Source of the DNA: Proteus faecis
GTDB lineage: Bacteria > Pseudomonadota > Gammaproteobacteria > Enterobacterales > Enterobacteriaceae
Length of the DNA stretch: 64,000 bases
Direction of reading: 5' to 3'
Assembly (NCBI RefSeq): GCF_003144395.1
Contig: NZ_PENZ01000028.1
Location: 62,001 to 126,000 of the forward strand
Within the stretch, counting starts at the first letter, position 1. Every line of letters begins with the position of its first letter. A program made the translations under genes and the position numbers. Positions 59,628-64,000 of this stretch are shown here, one piece after another. Below the pieces are notes generated by a model. It was not told the origin of the DNA and made no database searches. It saw nothing but the letters and a program-made list of their open reading frames with translations.

Positions 59628-60878
59628 TTAACGATAAATAGGCAACAAACCAAACTGTGCTAGTGTTTGGCAAATAATTCCTACGGCACCAAAAGCGATA
59701 ACAGAATAAATTAATCCTTTTCCTCCCCACACTTTAAAGCCTGAATTGGGAAATTTTTCGCGGGCCTTCAGCGCCATAACTGCTGGACAAATAATTGCCC
59801 ATACACATGCTGCGGTTCCTGCGTAAGCAATCGCAATTAAGAAGCCATTAGGGAAAAGTAAACATAATAGTAAAGGCGGAGTGAAGCATAAAACGCCAGA
59901 TTTTAAGCGCCCTGTTTTGTTATCTTCGAATTTTAGTGATGCTAAAATATAGTCAAATAGACCAATCGCTACCCCTAAAAATGAACAAAATACAGCACTA
60001 ATAGAAAACCATAATAAAAAGCCTTCAATATATTTACTATTTAATACGGTGTATAAAGAATCAATAAAGGCATCTAAGTTACCGCCCTTTTGGATTATGG
60101 TAATAAATTGATCACGAGGTAAATTCCCCATGGTACCAATCATCCAAAGTAAATAAATCACCAGTGCTAATACACAACCAATAATACAACTTTTTACAAC
60201 TTTTCTTTCATTTTCATGATAAAGCTTATACAAACTACAGACATTACCATGATAACCAAAAGAAGTTATAGCATAAGGAATGATGATAAAAATAAAAGGA
60301 TAAAGATATAATTGGCTTTTACCTTCAAAGGTTGCAGTAAATAATAAATCACCTCTCGCTTTAAAGAATAAACCCGAGAATGCTAATACGAATAGAATAA
60401 TCTTAATAAATAAAAATATAGAGGTTAAACGGCTAGCACAAGCCCCTCCCCACCATATTGTTGCTCCAAGTGCTATGGTAAATACAAAGAATATCACTCT
60501 AAGGTTTAGATTTAGCCCATATAATGATGACGCTTCATAAATAACTGAACCCGCAGCAGAAATATAAGCATAAATTAATATATACAATACAAATATCAAA
60601 GAGGCATTCGCGAGATAACACGCCCATTTAGGTAATAACTCTTTCGATATATGAAAGTAGTTTGTTCCTGCTCCATATTTAGATATACATTCAAGAATAT
60701 AAATTCCAGAATGAAACATAAAGAAGCAGACAATAAATAATATAAAGAGTGAGTTAATAAACCAAGCACCAGACATTATTGTTGGTAGGCTAAACATTCC
60801 TGCGCCAATCATGGCGCCACCCAACACAAATCCCCCTACAATAATTGAGGGTTCTTTCTTTACCGACTTATTTTCCAT
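59628..60878 (-). CDS. tnaB: Aromatic amino acid (tryptophan) permease TnaB-like
   Basis: An inner-membrane tryptophan importer of the HAAAP family (Mtr, TnaB, TyrP). The 416-residue product has about 11 hydrophobic segments and starts with the family pattern GGFVLGGAMIGAGMFSLPTIMSGAWF (about 15-40). The gene lies 72 bases after tnaA on the same strand, so it most likely supplies tryptophan to tryptophanase. TyrP-like specificity cannot be excluded from sequence alone, but the operon context favours tryptophan. Confidence 0.9.
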   Translation of the reverse strand: MENKSVKKEPSIIVGGFVLGGAMIGAGMFSLPTIMSGAWFINSLFILFIVCFFMFHSGIYILECISKYGAGTNYFHISKELLPKWACYLANASLIFVLYILIYAYISAAGSVIYEASSLYGLNLNLRVIFFVFTIALGATIWWGGACASRLTSIFLFIKIILFVLAFSGLFFKARGDLLFTATFEGKSQLYLYPFIFIIIPYAITSFGYHGNVCSLYKLYHENERKVVKSCIIGCVLALVIYLLWMIGTMGNLPRDQFITIIQKGGNLDAFIDSLYTVLNSKYIEGFLLWFSISAVFCSFLGVAIGLFDYILASLKFEDNKTGRLKSGVLCFTPPLLLCLLFPNGFLIAIAYAGTAACVWAIICPAVMALKAREKFPNSGFKVWGGKGLIYSVIAFGAVGIICQTLAQFGLLPIYR

Positions 60879-60906
60879 TTTTTAGTCCTTACTGAAATAA
60901 GGATAG

Positions 60907-60929
60907 GGCTCTCGCATTGCACGAGAGCC
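60907..60929 (-). other. Hairpin between tnaA and tnaB
   Basis: A perfect 8-base stem GGCTCTCG / CGAGAGCC with a seven-base loop, 22 bases after the tnaA stop. No T run follows. It may protect tnaA mRNA or reduce tnaB expression. Confidence 0.6.
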
Positions 60930-60950
60930 ATTATTATTGTGGAGTATTAT

Positions 60951-62354
60951 TTATTTGATTGGTTTTAATCTAGCAGTAAAGTGTCTTAATACAGGTGGTT
61001 CATATTCGAACTCAAGACCTTTAAGCGTTTTAAACTTCTCTTTTAAGCCGATAAGTGCATCAGCTATATAATCCATATGGTCGTTGGTATAGACGCGACG
61101 CGCAATGGTTAGGCGCATAAATTCCATATCTGCATGTTTTTGTTCACCCGTTGCAGGATCACGACCTAATAAGAACGAACCGATTTCAACGGCACGGACA
61201 CCAGATTCTAAGTAAAGTGCGTTAATTACAGCTTGAGCTGGGAATTGATCACCAGGAATATGTGGCACTAGTTTTTTACAGTCAACGAAAACAGCATGCC
61301 CGCCAGTAGGATATTGAATTGGAATACCAGCTTCACGTAAACGATCACCCAGATATTGAACCTGACCAATACGATAGTGTAGATATTCTTCTTCAGTACC
61401 TTCCTCTAAACCTTGTACCATTGCAGCCATATCACGACCAGCTAAACCACCATAGGTAACAAAGCCTTCCATTGGCACACAGCGCTGTCTTGCTAATGTG
61501 AATACTTCTTCATTATCACGAATAGAGACTAAACCACCGATATTTAACAATGGATCTTTCTTCGCTGACATTGTTAATGCGTCAGCATATTTATACATAT
61601 CTAAAATAATTTCTTTTATGGTCGCATTTTTATATTTAGGATCACGCTGTTTGATGAAATACGCATTTTCACAATAACGCGCTGAATCCATAACAACAAA
61701 AATACCGTGTTGTTTTGCAATTTCGTAAACTTCTCTTAAATTATCCATTGAAACAGGCTGACCACCAGCACTATTACAGGTCACTGTTGAAACAATGGCA
61801 ACAACATTATCAGCACCATGTTTAGCAATATTTTCTTTTAATTTAGCAATATCAAAATTGCCTTTCCAATCATCATAGGTTTCTGAATCAAATGCTTTTT
61901 CAGTCACAATATTAATGGCTTTACAGCCATTTAATTCAACGTGTGCTGCTGTTGTGTCAAAATGGAAATTAGAAATAAATACAGGATTTTTCGCTTTTCC
62001 ATCTTTTTGTTTATATTTTAATAATACAGGGAAAAGAATATTTTCAGCACCACGCCCTTGGTGAGCTGGAATAATATAATCGTAATTAAATAACTCTTTG
62101 GCTTTATCTTTTAAATCATAATAATTTCTTGAACCGGCATAAGCTTCATCACCTGTTAGCATTGCTGCCCATTGGTGATCACTCATTGCATTCGTGCCAG
62201 AGTCTGTTAATAAATCGATATAAACAGCATGACTTGGTAATAAAAATGGGTTATATCCAGCTTCTTTTAATGCCGCTTCACGTTCTTCTCTTGAAGGAAC
62301 TCGGATTTTTTCTACCATTTTAATACGGAATGGTTCTACGATTCTTTTAGCCAT
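60951..62354 (-). CDS. tnaA: Tryptophanase
   Basis: The PLP enzyme that splits tryptophan into indole, pyruvate and ammonia. The 467-residue product agrees almost throughout with the Proteus vulgaris tryptophanase sequence as I recall it, from [20 protein letters not shown] to [10 protein letters not shown]. The PLP-binding lysine is in [16 protein letters not shown] (about residue 265). Tyrosine phenol-lyase is a close relative, but the overall match favours tryptophanase. It is preceded by the tnaC leader (115 bases upstream) and followed by tnaB. AAAGG lies 7 bases before the ATG. Confidence 0.96.
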   Translation of the reverse strand: MAKRIVEPFRIKMVEKIRVPSREEREAALKEAGYNPFLLPSHAVYIDLLTDSGTNAMSDHQWAAMLTGDEAYAGSRNYYDLKDKAKELFNYDYIIPAHQGRGAENILFPVLLKYKQKDGKAKNPVFISNFHFDTTAAHVELNGCKAINIVTEKAFDSETYDDWKGNFDIAKLKENIAKHGADNVVAIVSTVTCNSAGGQPVSMDNLREVYEIAKQHGIFVVMDSARYCENAYFIKQRDPKYKNATIKEIILDMYKYADALTMSAKKDPLLNIGGLVSIRDNEEVFTLARQRCVPMEGFVTYGGLAGRDMAAMVQGLEEGTEEEYLHYRIGQVQYLGDRLREAGIPIQYPTGGHAVFVDCKKLVPHIPGDQFPAQAVINALYLESGVRAVEIGSFLLGRDPATGEQKHADMEFMRLTIARRVYTNDHMDYIADALIGLKEKFKTLKGLEFEYEPPVLRHFTARLKPIK

Positions 62355-62468
62355 GATAATACCTTTAATATAAATTAAATAATAAAATTAGAATAAATAA
62401 AATAGTCTTCCCATTTGAATAAAATGGAAAAAGAGAACTAAATTATTTTGGATGGATATAAAAAAGGA

Positions 62469-62573
62469 TTATTTTTCAGGGAAGAAGAAGGCGAGTTCAG
62501 AATCAATATTAAACCATTTCTTCAATCTGAAGAAACCTCTTAATATTATCAAAACATTAAATGATGAGAACAT
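62469..62573 (-). CDS. tnaC: Tryptophanase operon leader peptide TnaC
   Basis: A 34-codon leader frame lying 114 bases upstream of tnaA. The peptide contains KKWFNIDSELAFFFPEK: the WFNID core with the critical Trp20 and Asp24, and the Pro32 twelve residues after Trp, the same spacing as Trp12 and Pro24 of E. coli TnaC. As in the P. vulgaris leader, two residues follow the proline before the TAA stop. AAGGG lies 6 bases before the ATG. With high tryptophan the nascent peptide stalls the ribosome and blocks Rho termination before tnaA. No clear boxA sequence is seen between the leader and tnaA. Confidence 0.93.
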   Translation of the reverse strand: MFSSFNVLIILRGFFRLKKWFNIDSELAFFFPEK

Positions 62574-63393
62574 ACTTAACCCTTATCGTCAGGAAATAGT
62601 ACAATTTACACCCTAATTTATATAACAGTTAAACGCAATGAGTAATATAACAATCATATATTTTGGATAACAATCACACTATTTATAATAAATTATATAT
62701 TAACGTGATCACTATCACTTATTTAAATTCTTAATAAACTATTTTTTATAATTTAAACTTTCATTGATAAAACTAAGTGGCAATACATGTATTTATATTT
62801 CATTTTTACAGAATAAAAGCGATACTAAAATAACCATAACTTTTATCATGATTAATAATTTAACAATAAAACCCTAACCTTTTAACCCTCCATTTTATTC
62901 ATTAAAATGAAATAATAGTTTATGAAATATTCATTCCAAAATAAAACATTAATAAACTTATAAACAACAAATGAAAAGCTAATTAGCACTTTGCTTTTTT
63001 ATATCTTCGAATCTCCTCTCATTATTGATCTTCTCCTCATAAAAAATGGAAAAACTTTAATTAACATAGCTGAATTGATGATAGTTTAAGCAACAAGGAA
63101 AATAACACAGAAGATTATAACTATGAAAATCAATACACTAGGTACCATTTAAATGAATCATTTGTTTAAGTAATGTTATTCTGGGTATCAATCATTTTAG
63201 TTATGTCGCTATTTAATATCGAAAGAGATAAAAATTTATCTTTATTTCATCTATTTTTAATTTCTTTTCATATTGAGAGTACCCAGTATTTATTATTCTA
63301 AAATTAACGATAATATAAAAATATTAATTATTATCTTTCTATATTTAAGCAATATTATTTACATTTGAATTAATACCTTTATATTGAGGTAAA
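62574..63393. other. Divergent control region between tnaC and the hpmB-like gene
   Basis: About 820 bases without a gene I can support. It contains a CRP-like site (62701-62722) and the tna promoter on the left, and the promoter of the two-partner secretion gene on the right. A separated inverted pair CTGGGTA (63181-63187) and TACCCAG (63288-63294) flanks an AT-rich stretch. The sequence is very AT-rich, which suits silencing by H-NS-type proteins. Confidence 0.5.
62701..62722 (-). promoter_or_regulatory. CRP-like site of the tna operon
   Basis: CGTGA-TCACTA-TCACT (62704-62719) keeps the GTGA-N6-TCAC core of the CRP consensus, about 130 bases upstream of tnaC. Catabolite-sensitive, CRP-dependent transcription of tna is established in E. 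coli. Confidence 0.65.
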
Positions 63394-64000
63394 ATGAGAA
63401 AAAAAGTTATTTTATTAACACTATTAAGTGGATTTTCAACCAGTGGATTAACTGCAAATGATACCGGTTATTTAGGCTCGATGGGAGAATCGCGGCGCGC
63501 ATTACAAGATAGCCAGCGTGAAATAAATCAACTTATTGAACAAAATCGCTATCAACAACTTCAAGAAAATACATTAGAGGTTTCACCTTCCCCCACACTT
63601 ATTACTGAATCAGAACATTGTTTACCTATTAATGGAGTTTATATTCAAGGAATTACTTTACTTGATGGAAAAGATCTTGATTCCTTAACACCATTACCAG
63701 AGCAATGTATAAAAAGTGCTGACATTAATCGTTTAGTCAAAGAGTTAACTCAACGTTATCTTCAACATGGTTATATCACTGCCAGAATTCAATTTTTACG
63801 CCCGAATCAAGAACAACAACTTGGGTTGTATGTTATTGAAGGTTTTATTGAAAAAATAGAAGGTGGCGATCGAGGCGTTAACACCGCTTTACTTTTTCCT
63901 CATGTTGAAGGAGAGCCTCTTAAACTTTCAATATTGGATCAAGGGCTTGATCAAGCAAACCGCTTACAGTCGAATAAAGTTAAACTAGATATATTGCCTG
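63394..64000 (+). CDS. hpmB: Two-partner secretion transporter, HpmB/ShlB type (N-terminal part)
   Basis: The first 202 codons of a TpsB outer-membrane transporter; the rest is beyond the window. A signal peptide ends LTA (residues 1-21). A periplasmic region with a helical stretch RRALQDSQREINQLIEQNR follows, then POTRA domains (from about 70) with the family pattern LTQRYLQHGYITARIQFL and LGLYVIEGFIEKIEG. This is the ShlB/HpmB/FhaC family that secretes a TpsA partner and, for hemolysins, also activates it. In Proteus the expected partner is the hemolysin HpmA, encoded directly downstream. TTGAGG lies just before the ATG. Confidence 0.9.
   Translation, partial: MRKKVILLTLLSGFSTSGLTANDTGYLGSMGESRRALQDSQREINQLIEQNRYQQLQENTLEVSPSPTLITESEHCLPINGVYIQGITLLDGKDLDSLTPLPEQCIKSADINRLVKELTQRYLQHGYITARIQFLRPNQEQQLGLYVIEGFIEKIEGGDRGVNTALLFPHVEGEPLKLSILDQGLDQANRLQSNKVKLDILP

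Noticed and set aside
60951..62354. Tyrosine phenol-lyase
   Set aside because: A close relative of the same fold, but the sequence follows tryptophanase and is preceded by a genuine TnaC leader and followed by a permease gene.
1..64000. CRISPR arrays, insertion sequences, prophage or integrase-bounded islands
   Set aside because: No regularly spaced direct repeats, transposase genes or attachment-site pairs were seen. XerD is the only recombinase and belongs to the chromosome core; tRNA-Gly has no duplicated 3' end nearby.

Overview
The window is a chromosomal segment of a gammaproteobacterium of the order Enterobacterales, almost certainly a Proteus species. The core genes follow Escherichia coli gene order closely, base composition is AT-rich, and the right end carries a tryptophanase operon next to an HpmB-type hemolysin secretion gene. 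The tryptophanase and its 34-codon TnaC leader resemble those I recall from Proteus vulgaris. P. mirabilis is normally indole-negative, so an indole-positive member of the P. vulgaris group is the best guess. This rests on recalled sequences, not a search.

Layout. Positions 1-9600 are accessory: the tail of an AraC-type regulator, an unrecognised protein, a lipoprotein coupled to a 900-residue periplasmic coiled-coil protein with a degenerate FKBP-like end, an FMN reductase, two paralogous IraP-like small proteins, a chemoreceptor with a sigma-28-type promoter, and a GNAT acetyltransferase. Positions 9800-20000 hold tRNA-Gly(CCC), lysS, prfB (with its programmed +1 frameshift), recJ, dsbC, xerD, fldB, ygfX, sdhE, ygfZ and an HD-domain gene. 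Positions 20000-31000 hold gcvTHP (with a PurR box), ubiI-ubiH-pepP-ygfB, zapA, 6S RNA and fau.

Positions 31084-36643 are a three-gene type I secretion operon (ABC, HlyD, ABC) resembling the atypical rtxBDE arrangement of MARTX systems, inserted between fau and serA with no recognisable cargo gene beside it. Positions 36700-42500 return to the core order: serA, rpiA, argP, yggE, argO, mscS.

Between mscS and yacL the order jumps to what in E. coli is the 2-3 minute region, read in reverse: yacL, acnB, lpd, aceF, aceE, pdhR, ampD, ppdD, hofB, hofC, coaE, zapD, yacG, mutT. Several E. coli neighbours (ampE, aroP, nadC, guaC) are missing from this stretch. Beyond mutT, where E. coli has secA, lies the tnaC-tnaA-tnaB operon on the minus strand, and a divergent hpmB-like gene runs off the right edge.

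Functionally the window combines central metabolism (glycine cleavage, serine and ribose-5-phosphate synthesis, pyruvate dehydrogenase, aconitase), translation, division factors (zapA, zapD), ubiquinone synthesis, a small type IV pilus cluster, indole production, and two different protein secretion systems (type I and two-partner). Regulatory sites readable from sequence include a perfect PdhR palindrome before pdhR, a PurR box before gcvT, CRP-like sites before serA and tnaC, a sigma-28 promoter for the chemoreceptor and the RF2 frameshift signal.
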